DNA of 64,000 bases from Pseudomonadales bacterium (GTDB lineage: Bacteria > Pseudomonadota > Gammaproteobacteria > Pseudomonadales > Azotimanducaceae). Both the position numbers and the translations under genes were made by a program. Location: NCBI GenBank assembly GCA_017642855.1, contig JAEPOO010000001.1, positions 2,392,909 to 2,456,908 on the forward strand. The letters are read 5' to 3'. The notes below the pieces were generated by a model. It ran no database searches. It had not been told where the DNA came from and was given only the letters and a program-made list of their open reading frames with translations. This document shows positions 44,928 through 54,109 of the stretch, in pieces (the first letter of the stretch is position 1; every line of letters starts with the position of its first letter).

Positions 44928-45362
44928 GTGACGAAAGATGAAATCAGGCATACTCGAACGATGATCAAGTATTTTAAATATGCAGGGCTAGCGGTGATAT
45001 TTCTCTGGTTCTTTGGCGGCGGCGCCGCACACTTCACGGCAACAGACTTCTTCGTGTCCATCGTTCCGCCCTGGGTTCCTTGCCCACTGTGGGTGGTCTA
45101 CATCTCAGGCGTTATCGAGATTATGCTTGCTTTGCTGATTCTGTGGTCCGTCAGTCGACCAGCGGCAGGTTGGGGGCTCATTGTCCTGACCATCGCGGTG
45201 ACACCCGCGAATATCCACATGTATTTGAACCCGTCACTCTTCCCTGACGGCACCGAAACAGACTACTTAATTCGTCTGGTTGTTCAGGTGTTCCTGTTGG
45301 CACTGATCTGGTGGTCGACACGCACGTCGAATCAGTCGATTGAGGAAGGCAATTCTCATTAG
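44928..45362 (+). CDS. DoxX-like membrane protein
   Basis: Inner-membrane protein of up to 144 residues with four hydrophobic helices (for example YAGLAVIFLWFFGGGAAHF, ISGVIEIMLALLILWSV, AAGWGLIVLTIAVTPANIH and LVVQVFLLALIWW), a DoxX-like layout. Function unknown. The GTG at 44928 has a distant GGAAGGA; the ATG at 44961 would give 133 residues and start just before the first helix. Either is possible. Confidence 0.75.
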   Translation: MTKDEIRHTRTMIKYFKYAGLAVIFLWFFGGGAAHFTATDFFVSIVPPWVPCPLWVVYISGVIEIMLALLILWSVSRPAAGWGLIVLTIAVTPANIHMYLNPSLFPDGTETDYLIRLVVQVFLLALIWWSTRTSNQSIEEGNSH

Positions 45363-45368
45363 TTGAGT

Positions 45369-45392
45369 GGGCCACCTGGCGGTGGCCCATTT
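45369..45392 (+). terminator. Possible hairpin terminator after DoxX gene
   Basis: GGGCCACC-TGGC-GGTGGCCC, a perfect 8-bp stem, followed only by ATTT. It lies between convergent genes (DoxX and TonB receptor). The weak T-run lowers confidence. Confidence 0.5.
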
Positions 45393-45411
45393 GACAAGCA
45401 GGACCCTCAAC

Positions 45412-47511
45412 TTAGAAGCGGCCAACCAGAGTCAATCTGGCATTCAGTGGCGCACCAACCGTTGCCTGGTGAGTCGAGTGAGAGTTCGGGTAGTACTCTT
45501 CGTCAAAAAGATTCTCGACATTCAGCTGTAGTCGGAATGAATCCGAAACATCGTAGTAGACCGCCGCATCAACTCGTGTGTAGCTCGGCAGTTCTGCTGA
45601 ATTGCTGTTATTGATGTAGCTCTCTCCTTGATAGGTGGCGCCAACACCAAACCCGAACGTTTCGTTGACCTGGTAAGTCGTCCAGATGGACGCCGTATCT
45701 TCCGGCAGCTCTCGAGGCGTAAGGCCTGTGCCACCAGTGCGGCTGACGATTTCACCGTCAAGATTGCTGTAGTTCAGGGCAACCGACCAATCTGGCGTGA
45801 GCGAACCAACCAATTGAAACTCATAACCGGTTGTTTCTGAATCAATCACGTCAAGCGTCGAAGGATCATTGTCGGCTACCTGAGGTGAGCTTTGTTCGTT
45901 CTCGAAATAAGCTGCCGTCAGACTCAAACCTCGCAGGAAATCCCACTTCAAACCAACTTCCTGATTTTCAAATGTATTAGGATCCAACTGGTCGTTGCTT
46001 CCGTTGATGTTTGCATACTGCTCACCACTACGCGGCAAGAACGACTCGCTGTAGCTGTAGTACAAGGAGATGTTTTCCTGAGGCTTGTAGATGATTCCAC
46101 CTCGTGGAGAGACTTCTTCATCCTTGCGGCTGCGTTCTTCCAGTACCCCTGGATCAGCATTGAATACATCGATATCAAAACTGTCGAATCTCGCACCCAA
46201 TACCAGAAGGAAATTCTCGCTGAGTTCGATTTCATCCTGGATGAAGAAAGAATAGACGTCCAGATCTACCCTGGTGTCATCATTAAGATCGGTAAATCCA
46301 GTCGTAAACGGAACGCCTGCAGCATTGACCCCCGCAAAACCTCGGAAGCTGAGAGGATCGGTGGCGTTAAAGGTTTCCCTGTCATCCATCGTTGTGCTGA
46401 ATACTGGATTGATACGAAACTGATCAGAGGAAGTCGTGATCGACTCACCGCCGAACAAAAGGGTGTGATTCACTGAACCAGTTTGGAATTCTCCGACGAG
46501 AGTCGCAGAAAGAATCAGGTTGTCGCGCTCTGTTTCATCGATATAACCGTCTAACTCAACAACGTTGGTCGTTTCGTCATAACCACTGGCGTAGAAGTTT
46601 GAATAAACTTTTTCGTAGTCACCATAGAAAGCACTCACGTTGGCTTTCAGATTGTCACTGAACTGATGCTCCAGCATTGCCCTGAATACATTCGCTTCCA
46701 GTTCATGAAAGTTATTTTTAGGATCCCCGAAGACAATGTCGTCAAGTTCTGCAACCGGACGACCGTCTGCGCCAGTTGGAATGCCTCGATCAATGAATCG
46801 TTCGTGATCAACATACTCATAAGAGAGGTCGAGCTTGGTGTTTTCTCCTAACTGAAATTGAGCCGTCGGGTTGAAACCAATCCGATCACCATCATAGAAG
46901 TCTCTATGGTTTTCCAGGGACTCATACATAGCATTGATTCGATAGGCCGAGCTATCGCCGCCCGAGAAATTCCAGTCAATTTGTCCACTGTAGCCGCCGA
47001 AGGAGTTAGCGGAGGTTTCGAAGACAGTAAACTGCTGGCCTGATACCGCTTTCTTGGAAACCCGATTCAAAATTCCACCGGTTCCGCCGCGACCAAACAA
47101 AAGTGCATTAGGGCCACGCAGGATTTCCACTTTCTCGACGTTATAAAGGGAGCGGTAATACTGAACATCATCTCGATTGCCGTCCTGATAGAAGTCTGCC
47201 GTCGAACGTACTCCCCTGAATACCACTGCGTCTCGATGCCCCTCTCCCTGAGAGGTGTTCACACCTGGCGTGTAGTCGATGATCTGCCCAATGCTGCTGA
47301 TGCCGCGCCTGGAAATTTCTTCCGCGCTGATCAGTGTCAGGCTCTGGGGCACATCAAGAATGGGGGTTGGCGTCTTGACCGCATTGATTTCGTTCACGGA
47401 CAGGTACTGCCCGACAACGGTGATCTCTTCGATCTTGCTGTCTTCTGCCGAGGCCCCAGCGCTCGCCGCCGCCAGCATGGCTAACGCAATGGTAGGAAGT
47501 TTCGTTTTCAT
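45412..47511 (-). CDS. TonB-dependent siderophore receptor
   Basis: Outer-membrane receptor of 699 residues. Signal peptide MKTKLPTIALAMLAAASAGASA, a TonB-box-like EEITVVGQ near residue 28, plug domain with DVPQSLTLISAEEI and VEKVEILRGPNALLFGRGGTGG, and a 22-strand barrel ending in the terminal Phe of RLTLVGRF. The layout is that of hydroxamate/catecholate receptors such as FhuA/FpvA/FoxA; the ligand cannot be read. A Fur box lies upstream, so iron repression is expected. Confidence 0.94.
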   Translation of the reverse strand: MKTKLPTIALAMLAAASAGASAEDSKIEEITVVGQYLSVNEINAVKTPTPILDVPQSLTLISAEEISRRGISSIGQIIDYTPGVNTSQGEGHRDAVVFRGVRSTADFYQDGNRDDVQYYRSLYNVEKVEILRGPNALLFGRGGTGGILNRVSKKAVSGQQFTVFETSANSFGGYSGQIDWNFSGGDSSAYRINAMYESLENHRDFYDGDRIGFNPTAQFQLGENTKLDLSYEYVDHERFIDRGIPTGADGRPVAELDDIVFGDPKNNFHELEANVFRAMLEHQFSDNLKANVSAFYGDYEKVYSNFYASGYDETTNVVELDGYIDETERDNLILSATLVGEFQTGSVNHTLLFGGESITTSSDQFRINPVFSTTMDDRETFNATDPLSFRGFAGVNAAGVPFTTGFTDLNDDTRVDLDVYSFFIQDEIELSENFLLVLGARFDSFDIDVFNADPGVLEERSRKDEEVSPRGGIIYKPQENISLYYSYSESFLPRSGEQYANINGSNDQLDPNTFENQEVGLKWDFLRGLSLTAAYFENEQSSPQVADNDPSTLDVIDSETTGYEFQLVGSLTPDWSVALNYSNLDGEIVSRTGGTGLTPRELPEDTASIWTTYQVNETFGFGVGATYQGESYINNSNSAELPSYTRVDAAVYYDVSDSFRLQLNVENLFDEEYYPNSHSTHQATVGAPLNARLTLVGRF

Positions 47512-47903
47512 AGATAAATTCGCCCAAGGTGAAAAGTAACGCTAATGATAATGATTTTCATTTATATTATCAGCCGCACTCTATCTGGATTCAGAAAGTT
47601 TCACAACCCTTTGTGATTGATGTTTGTAAAAGTGGGTCATAAAACCTGCAGCAGCGGCTTCCTACGTCAGATGCCCTCATGAAGGAAGGCTGACGAAAAG
47701 GTTTTGCGCCTCGAGGAAACTCAAATAGACTTTCTTGTATTCGGAGAGAGACAGCGTATGGAGATACTCTGATCAGGTCGGTCAGCAGGACTCTTCTCTC
47801 TCCGCAGGGGGAGCTCGCGTCGGGCGGTTTCACGAGACGCCCCTTGAAAATCTTAAAGGCAATCCTGCTGACAGGGCCTAGACGATCAAAGGGGGCAACC
47901 GCG
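47512..47903. other. Divergent gap between TonB receptor and META/MliC lipoprotein
   Basis: About 390 bp. The receptor-proximal part holds the Fur box and AT-rich promoter sequence. A 106-residue minus-strand frame (47591-47911) looks like chance: it is Arg/Ser/Pro-rich and begins inside the opposite gene. No other feature was seen. Confidence 0.45.
47547..47565 (-). promoter_or_regulatory. Fur box of TonB receptor
   Basis: GATAATGATTTTCATTTAT matches 14 of 19 positions of the Fur consensus GATAATGATAATCATTATC; the preceding TAAT extends the hexamer array. It lies about 35 bp upstream of the receptor ATG. Confidence 0.8.
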
Positions 47904-48812
47904 ATGTCCATGTTTCATCTCTTCACACAGCTTTCTGATGTACTTTTTCGGCTCGTGACTTTCCCGAAAGATCGAAGGTTGGCGCCATTCAACCTCGCTC
48001 TGGCCATGTCGTTAACGGCCTTAGGGGGATGTTCAACCACACCTGAGGCCAGCGAGTTGGCTGGCATCGAAAAATTATCCGAAGGCCAGACCTGGCGAGT
48101 CGAGGATATTGAAAATCGCGGCATCATCGATCGTTCTCGGATCACCGTAAAATTCGAGAGAGACAGTGGTCAAATTTCGGGTTCTTCAGGTTGTAATCGA
48201 TTCTTCGGCAATTATTCATTCACACAGAGCCGGTTGAATATTGAATCCCTTGCGAGCTCACGTCGTCTCTGTGTACCTGCATTGATGAACCAAGAGCAGC
48301 GTTTTCTTACAGCCTTGGAATCGGTCACTGAGGCTCGCTGGCGCGAATCAACCTGGCTTGAACTTTATGACAGCACGGGCACATATAAACTCAGGCTGAT
48401 TCAGGAAGGTGTCGAAGAGAAAAACGAATCCAAACTTTACTATCAGTGCGACGAGAACCTCACGCCCTCTGTCGTTTTGCTAGAAGACGAGAAACTCCTT
48501 CTTAAAGTTGAAGACAGGCAGTGGCGACTAAATAGAGAGATCAGCGCATCTGGGAGTCGCTACGTTGGCGAGGGTATCGAATTCTGGATCAAAGGCAAAG
48601 AAGCGCTGATGACGATGGCAGGCAGGAGCGTCAACTGCATGCAAAAAAAGGATCTTCTCGTGGTCGGCGGTGACAGGGATGAGCATGGCTGCATTGGTTC
48701 CGCGGGATACCAATGGTGCAGAAAGTTGGACCAATGTGTGCGTGCATGGGAACTCGCTGGGGAGCATGGTCTGCAAGACCCGGCCGAGGCAATCGCGAAA
48801 ATATGTGATTAG
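47904..48812 (+). CDS. META + MliC-like domain lipoprotein
   Basis: 302 residues from the ATG at 47904, which has AAAGGGGG 8 nt upstream; a TTG at 47844 is less likely. A lipobox LTALGGC near residue 40 predicts an outer-membrane lipoprotein with a long N-region. Next is a META/HslJ-type domain (SGQISGSSGCNRFFGNYSF), then an MliC-like domain (YYQCDENLTPSVVL ... EISASGSRYVGEGIEFWIKG), the fold of C-type lysozyme inhibitors. A Cys-rich C-terminal tail contains CIGSAGYQWCRKLDQCVRAWE. A periplasmic protective or lysozyme-inhibitor role is inferred. Confidence 0.8.
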   Translation: MSMFHLFTQLSDVLFRLVTFPKDRRLAPFNLALAMSLTALGGCSTTPEASELAGIEKLSEGQTWRVEDIENRGIIDRSRITVKFERDSGQISGSSGCNRFFGNYSFTQSRLNIESLASSRRLCVPALMNQEQRFLTALESVTEARWRESTWLELYDSTGTYKLRLIQEGVEEKNESKLYYQCDENLTPSVVLLEDEKLLLKVEDRQWRLNREISASGSRYVGEGIEFWIKGKEALMTMAGRSVNCMQKKDLLVVGGDRDEHGCIGSAGYQWCRKLDQCVRAWELAGEHGLQDPAEAIAKICD

Positions 48813-48844
48813 GCGAGGCGTGCTGGTACCTGTGATGATATCAG

Positions 48845-49061
48845 CTAGTTGTCCTGTGATTGCTTCAGCACTTCGTTGCCAACATATCTACCCCGGTGAA
48901 CGACACCTTTGATTTCTATGTCTTTCAATCTCATCGGATCTATTTCCAAAGGGTTCTCACCCAGGATTGAAAAGTTCGCTATCTTCCCCGCTTAAAGGAT
49001 CTGTTGAATCAGAGCAGCCAATGAGACATACCACCAGAACAACCATGAAAACTTTCTGCAT
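48845..49061 (-). pseudogene. Internally deleted amidohydrolase lipoprotein
   Basis: The 5' end is intact: AAAGGA, then an ATG at 49061 encoding a lipoprotein signal with lipobox CLIGC (MQKVFMVVLVVCLIGCSDS). The 3' end, 48845-48991, read in another frame, gives the C-terminus of a YtcJ-type amidohydrolase: AGKIANFSILGENPLEIDP followed by MRLKDIEIKGVVHRGRYVG and a TAG stop. The two parts join near 48990 with a frame change and without the large central catalytic domain. A deletion that removed most of the gene, plus a frameshift, explains this. Confidence 0.7.
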
Positions 49062-49101
49062 CGATGTGCGTCCTTTTTAAAGCAAAAGCAGCCTCAGCCA
49101 T

Positions 49102-49284
49102 TCACGAACGCCCGGGATCGTTTATTGGACCATTGGGCACCATCAGATGGTTTGAATGACGCATCACGAAACGCCAAACCTCGCCACCTGATGTTTGGAT
49201 TACCCATGGTCGCGGTGGCGCCAATGCAGCCTTGCCCATCTCTATCGCCCCCACGAGCCTCCCGCTAACACTATCAACTTCCAT
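49102..49284 (-). CDS. Possible small protein or gene fragment, 60 residues
   Basis: Unrecognised. The ATG at 49284 has AAGGA 5 nt upstream. The translation (MEVDSVSGRLVGAIEMGKAA, later PWVIQTSGGEVWRFVMRHSN) looks more protein-like than most shadow frames, and the reading frame continues open for some codons upstream. It neighbours a decayed gene, so it may be another remnant. Confidence 0.3.
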   Translation of the reverse strand: MEVDSVSGRLVGAIEMGKAALAPPRPWVIQTSGGEVWRFVMRHSNHLMVPNGPINDPGRS

Positions 49285-49404
49285 AGCATCCTTTTTTGCG
49301 TATGGCCGAACGCCCCGCCATCAAAATGGCTGAGAAAACCGCGACTCTTACATAAATTTCTTTAACAAAATTGGTCCGTTCCTTCAGTTCTTCCAATATC
49401 TGCG

Positions 49405-50259
49405 TCAATTGAAATACTGTGCCCGAAACTTGGCGATTGGTTTTTTCTTGCTGTCGATCAACGTAAGTTCATGTGCATGAATCGAGTAGTACGACGTTGC
49501 CGAGAGCAATTCGAGAAACAACGCCTCCGTTTTCATTCCGCCTGGGCATGCTTTTTTGGTTGCTACAACCGAGGTAAAACTTAAGTCGTTGCCACTTAGC
49601 TCGAATCGACCAGATATCGTATTACAACCCCCAAAACCCCGGAGTGTAGAACCCGACTCAATCAACTGGAAAAACGCCTCACGAGTCTGATGCGTATCCA
49701 TCACGACCGGGGTTTCGTTAACACGCTCAAGCTTCCAGTAAGTGTTGGTAATACTTGCCAGCGGATCGACCGATACCACGGCCATTCTATTCTCGAACCC
49801 AACGCTTCGCTCATCATCCCGAGGCTCAGACACCTTGCTGACTCTAATCGCTGGCGTCTTCTGTGATTCTTCAAACGGATCGAGTCTTTCAGATGAAGTC
49901 ATCAGCAAGCGATCATCGAGCGTAACTTTCGCGCGCAAACTGTAGGAACCTTTGGACTTTACTTGAGAAGGATCATATTCAAGAGAAAATCTGAAAGGCG
50001 ATGTCCCTACTATCACTTCAGTGCTACGTGCGAGCACGACAGACGCGACGTCCTGTTTCGACACGTCCTCGAGAGTCACCTCCAAAACTGCGTTTGGGGG
50101 CAGCAACAATCGCTCGAGATAGAAAACCTCTCCTGACAAGGTCTGCTTCATTTGCCTGGGATCCACACTACCCTCACTAAGAAATTCCGTTGAATGATTG
50201 TTACAACCAACAACAAATAACACCATGCCCAACACAGGAAACAACGCTGATATCTTCAT
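49405..50259 (-). CDS. YbaY-like + META domain lipoprotein
   Basis: 284 residues from the ATG at 50259; a GTG at 50271 would add four. The lipobox is FVVGC near residue 19. The first domain resembles the YbaY/YscW type (SGEVFYLERLLLPPNAVLEVTLEDVSKQD, with SPFRFSLEYDPSQV). After a linker, a META/HslJ domain follows (TYWKLERVNETPVV, TLRGFGGCNTISGRFEL, TKKACPGGMKTEALFLELL). This two-domain order occurs in other proteobacterial lipoproteins. It is the second META lipoprotein within 2.5 kb. Confidence 0.82.
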   Translation of the reverse strand: MKISALFPVLGMVLFVVGCNNHSTEFLSEGSVDPRQMKQTLSGEVFYLERLLLPPNAVLEVTLEDVSKQDVASVVLARSTEVIVGTSPFRFSLEYDPSQVKSKGSYSLRAKVTLDDRLLMTSSERLDPFEESQKTPAIRVSKVSEPRDDERSVGFENRMAVVSVDPLASITNTYWKLERVNETPVVMDTHQTREAFFQLIESGSTLRGFGGCNTISGRFELSGNDLSFTSVVATKKACPGGMKTEALFLELLSATSYYSIHAHELTLIDSKKKPIAKFRAQYFN

Positions 50260-50662
50260 ACCCACACTCACTCAAAAAGTTTTTTTGCCGCTAAAGGAAA
50301 ACGAACCAGGGAAGAAATTACAAGCTTTCGCAAGAATGAATGGGCGACTTTTCACACGACAGGAGCAAGTGACGACAGACTAATTCGCTCCGCCTTATGA
50401 TCTCATTCAACTTAGTCGCATCAGTGAACATCACTTTAACGACGGAGGAAACCCTAAATCGGGCGCAGATTTGACGTTAAATCTTGATGTCGATAATGGT
50501 CTCTGCGTACGGCTCTACTTTTTAAGAGTTTGTACGCTTCATCGAACGCGGCATGCATTGCTCGGTATGAGAAGCCAATGAGATTAAGACGGGTTGGCAC
50601 AAGCGGCGCTCTGACCGCGGTGGGCCTGGCGATCTTTCGCGAGACTCTCCACTGTTTCTCAT
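50260..50662. other. Gap without supported gene
   Basis: About 400 bp between the META lipoprotein start and tRNA-Leu. No ORF with a domain or good start was seen, and no clear terminator. Confidence 0.45.
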
Positions 50663-50749
50663 TGGTACCGAGGGTCGGAATCGAACCGACACTCCCGTGA
50701 AGGAACCGGATTTTGAATCCGGCGCGTCTACCAGTTCCGCCACCCCGGC
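50663..50749 (-). tRNA. tRNA-Leu (CAA)
   Basis: 87-nt class II tRNA, minus strand. The anticodon stem CCGGA/TCCGG encloses loop TTCAAAA, giving anticodon CAA. GGTTCGATTCC gives the T loop, a long variable arm is present as required for Leu, and CCA is encoded at the 3' end (50663-50665). The acceptor stem has two G-U pairs. Confidence 0.95.
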
Positions 50750-50773
50750 ACGTGAGAGGCCGCGATTATAACG

Positions 50774-51844
50774 TCAGATGGCGATTCCTGCTAACTCTGT
50801 TGACAGCTGCCCAGATTCGGCAACCCACTGGCTGACCAGTTCACCCGCGGGGATCTCCCGCAGCAATTGTATACCCTGCCCCGACCACATCGTCGGAAAA
50901 TCAGCATTGCCTATTTCCAGCGCTTTCTTGCGCAGCGGCACCGACATCGAATATTGCAGTGAGTATGGTAGCAGCGGTTCATCCAGAGACTCCATCTCCG
51001 AGATATAGCGGTTCCGGAGTCCCCTTGCGGGTTTGCCAGACATTGCGCTGGTCACTGTCGTTCTGGAAGGCGTTGATCGTTTCAGTTCCGAGAGCCAAAG
51101 CGGCGGTATTCTGGTTTCGGGACACCCGAGAAAGGCCGTACCCATCTGGACCGCCGCGGCACCAAGTGAACGGCAGGCAACGATACCTCTCGCATCCATA
51201 ATGCCCCCAGCTGCGATGACAGGAATCTTTACGGCATCAACAATCTGCGGCACGAGCGCCAGCGTTCCAATCAGCGCCTGACGATAGTCACCAAGAAAGG
51301 TACCACGATGACCACCTGCCTCCGCGCCCTGAGCGATAACCGCATCAACACCTAGTGCTTCAAGCGTTAGTGCTTCATCAATGGTCGTTGCTGAGGAGAT
51401 AACCTTCAGCCCCGCGGCGTGTATCTTATGAACATGATCTGCCTCAACACCGAAGTGAAAGCTGATGACAGGGACTTTCTCATCGATCAACACATCCAAT
51501 TGTGCCTCTGCGGGCCCGAACAGCGCCCTCGGCTCAGGTAACTCTGCCAAACCAAGTTCACGGTGATAGTCTTCAAGTAAGGCCTTCGCTTTTGTGCCCA
51601 GCTTTACGCTCTGGTCGTACATTTCTGACGCGGGTGAAAACAAGTTGACGTTGAAAGGCTGGTCCGTCTTCTCTCTGATTTCACGGATATGCGCCCGAAG
51701 CCCTTCAGGCTTCATCGGGGCAGCACCGGTTGCGCCCAAACCTCCAGCATTACTGACGGCAGCGACTAGGTCTGTTGAACCGGCCCCCACCATGGGTGCC
51801 TGAAGGATCGCGTGTTGAATATCGAAGAGTTGTTGAATCGTCAT
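50774..51844 (-). CDS. Nitronate monooxygenase / FabK-like flavoprotein
   Basis: FMN-dependent TIM-barrel protein of 356 residues. It begins MTIQQLFDIQHAILQAPM and contains AAVSNAGGLGATGAA, the block DAVIAQGAEAGGHRG with the catalytic-type His, and VIAAGGIMDARGIVA with VQMGTAFLGCPE. These match the 2-nitropropane dioxygenase family, which includes nitronate monooxygenases and FabK enoyl-ACP reductases; which activity applies cannot be told. Stands alone next to the tRNA. Confidence 0.88.
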   Translation of the reverse strand: MTIQQLFDIQHAILQAPMVGAGSTDLVAAVSNAGGLGATGAAPMKPEGLRAHIREIREKTDQPFNVNLFSPASEMYDQSVKLGTKAKALLEDYHRELGLAELPEPRALFGPAEAQLDVLIDEKVPVISFHFGVEADHVHKIHAAGLKVISSATTIDEALTLEALGVDAVIAQGAEAGGHRGTFLGDYRQALIGTLALVPQIVDAVKIPVIAAGGIMDARGIVACRSLGAAAVQMGTAFLGCPETRIPPLWLSELKRSTPSRTTVTSAMSGKPARGLRNRYISEMESLDEPLLPYSLQYSMSVPLRKKALEIGNADFPTMWSGQGIQLLREIPAGELVSQWVAESGQLSTELAGIAI

Positions 51845-51933
51845 GCATCAATTATGCATGAGCTCTCTCCGTTTCGCGCGATACGGTCGTGCGCGACCCT
51901 GGCCAGCTGAGACGAGGTGTATGGAAATGAGGC

Positions 51934-51972
51934 AAAAAAAACCCGGTGCCAGGGGGAAGAACTGCACCGGGT
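51934..51972 (-). terminator. Rho-independent terminator of EF-hand gene
   Basis: On the minus strand, ACCCGGTGC and GCACCGGGT form a 9-bp perfect stem with a 14-nt loop, followed by a run of T. It starts about 20 bp after the EF-hand gene stop. Confidence 0.9.
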
Positions 51973-51991
51973 CAAGGTTTTGCCTGCGGAG

Positions 51992-52621
51992 TTAACCCGC
52001 AAGCAATTCTTCTGTCTCGCGTTGTTCTTCAACACAGTCACGTCGGATTTCGCGAATCTCACTTTGATCCTCTAGCGCGGCTATCAGTTCCTCTTCCGTG
52101 ATCGCTCCATCAGCATCAACGTCAATCCGATTGAATTTGTCAGTCGCACCAGACGTGACGGAGATAACCATTTCATCCAGATCGACAAATCCATCATCGT
52201 TAGTATCAATCTCATTGAAGCGGGTTTCACGATCAGGTCGCTCCGGGATGTCTTCGCCAGTGGCATCTGCGACACAGGCGCGCACGGCATCCCGATCTAT
52301 TTCTGGGTGGTTTGTATCGCCACTGTGTACCGCAAGAAACTCTTCTAGCGAGATCAGAGCGTCGTCGTCGGTATCAATTCTCTCGAACCTGCGCTCCGCC
52401 CTTTCTGTCGACTTTACCAGCCACTCATCCAGCGTAATGGTGCCGCTCTCATCAGTATCCAATACATTCATGATACGTTCTGTTTTCTCTTCTGCATTGC
52501 CTGCGTGATGGAAACGCAAACCGCGATCACCGCCCGGTCCGAAAGGTTTCGCACAGACGGTAGCGACATTTGCCGCAAACGCCAACGCCATGGTTGATAC
52601 GAGTATTTTTCGAGTATTCAT
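51992..52621 (-). CDS. Exported EF-hand calcium-binding protein
   Basis: 209 residues from the ATG at 52621, which has GAGGAG 6 nt upstream. Signal peptide MNTRKILVSTMALAFAANVATVCA. Four EF-hand loops are visible: DTDESGTITLDE, DTDDDALISLEE, DTNDDGFVDLDE and DVDADGAITEEE. The second loop has Ala where Gly is usual. Probably a periplasmic Ca-binding protein; partner unknown. It has its own terminator. Confidence 0.9.
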   Translation of the reverse strand: MNTRKILVSTMALAFAANVATVCAKPFGPGGDRGLRFHHAGNAEEKTERIMNVLDTDESGTITLDEWLVKSTERAERRFERIDTDDDALISLEEFLAVHSGDTNHPEIDRDAVRACVADATGEDIPERPDRETRFNEIDTNDDGFVDLDEMVISVTSGATDKFNRIDVDADGAITEEELIAALEDQSEIREIRRDCVEEQRETEELLAG

Positions 52622-52736
52622 TTGGTGCTCCTCAATTAAATTCATGACCACCTTGCGCGGCGGTTAACTAAGGAACGATTGGGTTTGGCATCCGTTGACG
52701 CCGATGGTCAAAGAATTTTGACCGTTTATCCTTAAC

Positions 52737-53324
52737 TCAGGATTCGACGGCAGCAATGGCCTCGAAGTAGTGTTTTCGGCACATGGATACGTAACGCTCA
52801 TTGCCACCCACTTCAATGCTGACGCCGGCCGTTATCACCTTACCGTGTTCGTCTTGGCGCACCACCATCGTAGCTTTGCTGCCGCAGTAACAAATGGCTT
52901 TGATTTCTTTCAGATTATCCGACAGCGCCAGTAGGTACTTGCTGCCCTCAAAAGGCTCTCCCAGAAAGTCTGTCCTGAGCCCATAAGCCAGGACCGGGAT
53001 ATCCAGGTAATCACAAACTCTTGCCAGCTGAAGCACCTGTTCATGACTGAGGAACTGGGCTTCATCAACCAATACACAATGGATCGCCTCCGCTTCATGT
53101 AAAGCTCCGACCTTGTCATAAATGTCTTCACTGGGATCTATGATGCTGGCCTCCGACTGCAGGCCAATGCGCGACGTTACTACCCCTTCCCCATATCTGT
53201 CATCGATCGCTGGCGTCAGAAGCAAGGTGTTCATGCCTCGCTCTCTGTAATTATAGCTCGCCTGAAGCAGTGCAGTTGATTTGCCTGCATTCATGGAGGA
53301 ATAGTAAAAATAAAGTTTTGCCAT
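52737..53324 (-). CDS. tdk: Thymidine kinase
   Basis: Type II thymidine kinase of 195 residues from the ATG at 53324. It begins [20 protein letters not shown] (P-loop), with the Mg/Walker B stretch [15 protein letters not shown], a Zn-binding CYCGSKATM and the later [10 protein letters not shown]. Salvages thymidine to dTMP. The start lies 1 bp after the stop of the DUF3106 gene, so it may be read through from the sigma-factor operon. Confidence 0.96.
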   Translation of the reverse strand: MAKLYFYYSSMNAGKSTALLQASYNYRERGMNTLLLTPAIDDRYGEGVVTSRIGLQSEASIIDPSEDIYDKVGALHEAEAIHCVLVDEAQFLSHEQVLQLARVCDYLDIPVLAYGLRTDFLGEPFEGSKYLLALSDNLKEIKAICYCGSKATMVVRQDEHGKVITAGVSIEVGGNERYVSMCRKHYFEAIAAVES

Positions 53325-53325
53325 A

Positions 53326-53865
53326 CTACTTCTGGCGGTTCCTTGGTTGGCCGGAGCTGCGAGATTGCGACGCTGACCGCGCATCGCGTTTCACTCGGGA
53401 TCGTTGTTCTGCTTTGGTTCGACGAGCATCGGTCCGTTTCTTTAATTTATCCACGTTACGAGTTCCGCCGGCCGCCCGTTGTTTTTCAAATCGTCTTCGC
53501 AACTCTCGCTGCTGCTCTGGCGTGCGACTGCGAAATTCCCTCTGTTTCGCTCTCAACCTTCGCTGGTCCTCCGGACTTAACTGCTTGAAGCTGTTGAAAC
53601 GACCCATGAGTTCACGCTTGCGAGTATCCGGCAGCGCTCGCCAACGATCAAATCGTTTCTGCACCTGCGCTCGGTTCCGAGCATTCATGTTGGCCCAGCG
53701 GTTAGCACCCGAAGCGAAACGTTCCCTCTGCTCAGGACTGAAACCCGCCCAACGATCTTCATAGGGTGCAAGAACATCCCGCTGGGCTTCAGTCAATTCA
53801 CCCCACTCTACTGCCAGAACCGGACCAGCGAACACGATCAAAAGAAAAAGCCATCTACTTTTCAT
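53326..53865 (-). CDS. Exported DUF3106 protein
   Basis: 179 residues from the ATG at 53865, preceded by GGGAGGAG. Signal peptide [18 protein letters not shown]. The body has the DUF3106 repeats [20 protein letters not shown] and [15 protein letters not shown], then a strongly basic Arg/Lys-rich tail. Function unknown. Last member of the sigma-factor operon; overlaps the preceding small gene by 11 bp. Confidence 0.85.
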   Translation of the reverse strand: MKSRWLFLLIVFAGPVLAVEWGELTEAQRDVLAPYEDRWAGFSPEQRERFASGANRWANMNARNRAQVQKRFDRWRALPDTRKRELMGRFNSFKQLSPEDQRRLRAKQREFRSRTPEQQRELRRRFEKQRAAGGTRNVDKLKKRTDARRTKAEQRSRVKRDARSASQSRSSGQPRNRQK

Positions 53866-54109
53866 AAAGCTCCTCCCTTGACACCCAGGTATCCCTGCCG
53901 GATTGCGGCTCCGTATCGCTGAGCACGGTTTCTTCAAAATGCTCCGGGCCAACCAGTTCACCATCGGTTTCCACCATGGATCCCAGATAGTCCAGGAATT
54001 CCAGCGATGGAGGCTGTTTGTCGTCGACCACGACAATCAAGTCTTCCGCGTTGGCGATTTGTAGAAACGTCGAAGCCATCAGAATCTTAAGTGCTCTCAC
54101 CGTCTTCAT
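53855..54109 (-). CDS. Small exported protein of the sigma-factor operon
   Basis: 84 residues from the ATG at 54109, which gives a signal peptide MKTVRALKILMASTFLQIANA. The rest is acidic (EDLIVVVDDKQPPSLEFLDY, ending SREELYEK). It overlaps the upstream gene by 23 bp and the downstream DUF3106 gene by 11 bp, so coupled translation is likely. Family not recognised. Confidence 0.72.
   Translation of the reverse strand: MKTVRALKILMASTFLQIANAEDLIVVVDDKQPPSLEFLDYLGSMVETDGELVGPEHFEETVLSDTEPQSGRDTWVSREELYEK

Noticed and set aside
47591..47911. 106-residue minus-strand ORF upstream of the META/MliC lipoprotein
   Set aside because: Starts inside the opposite gene and has a composition typical of a chance antisense frame.
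50522..50743. 73-residue minus-strand ORF beginning MAELVDAPDSKSGSF
   Set aside because: It is the well-known spurious translation across a tRNA gene; tRNA-Leu(CAA) occupies 50663-50749.
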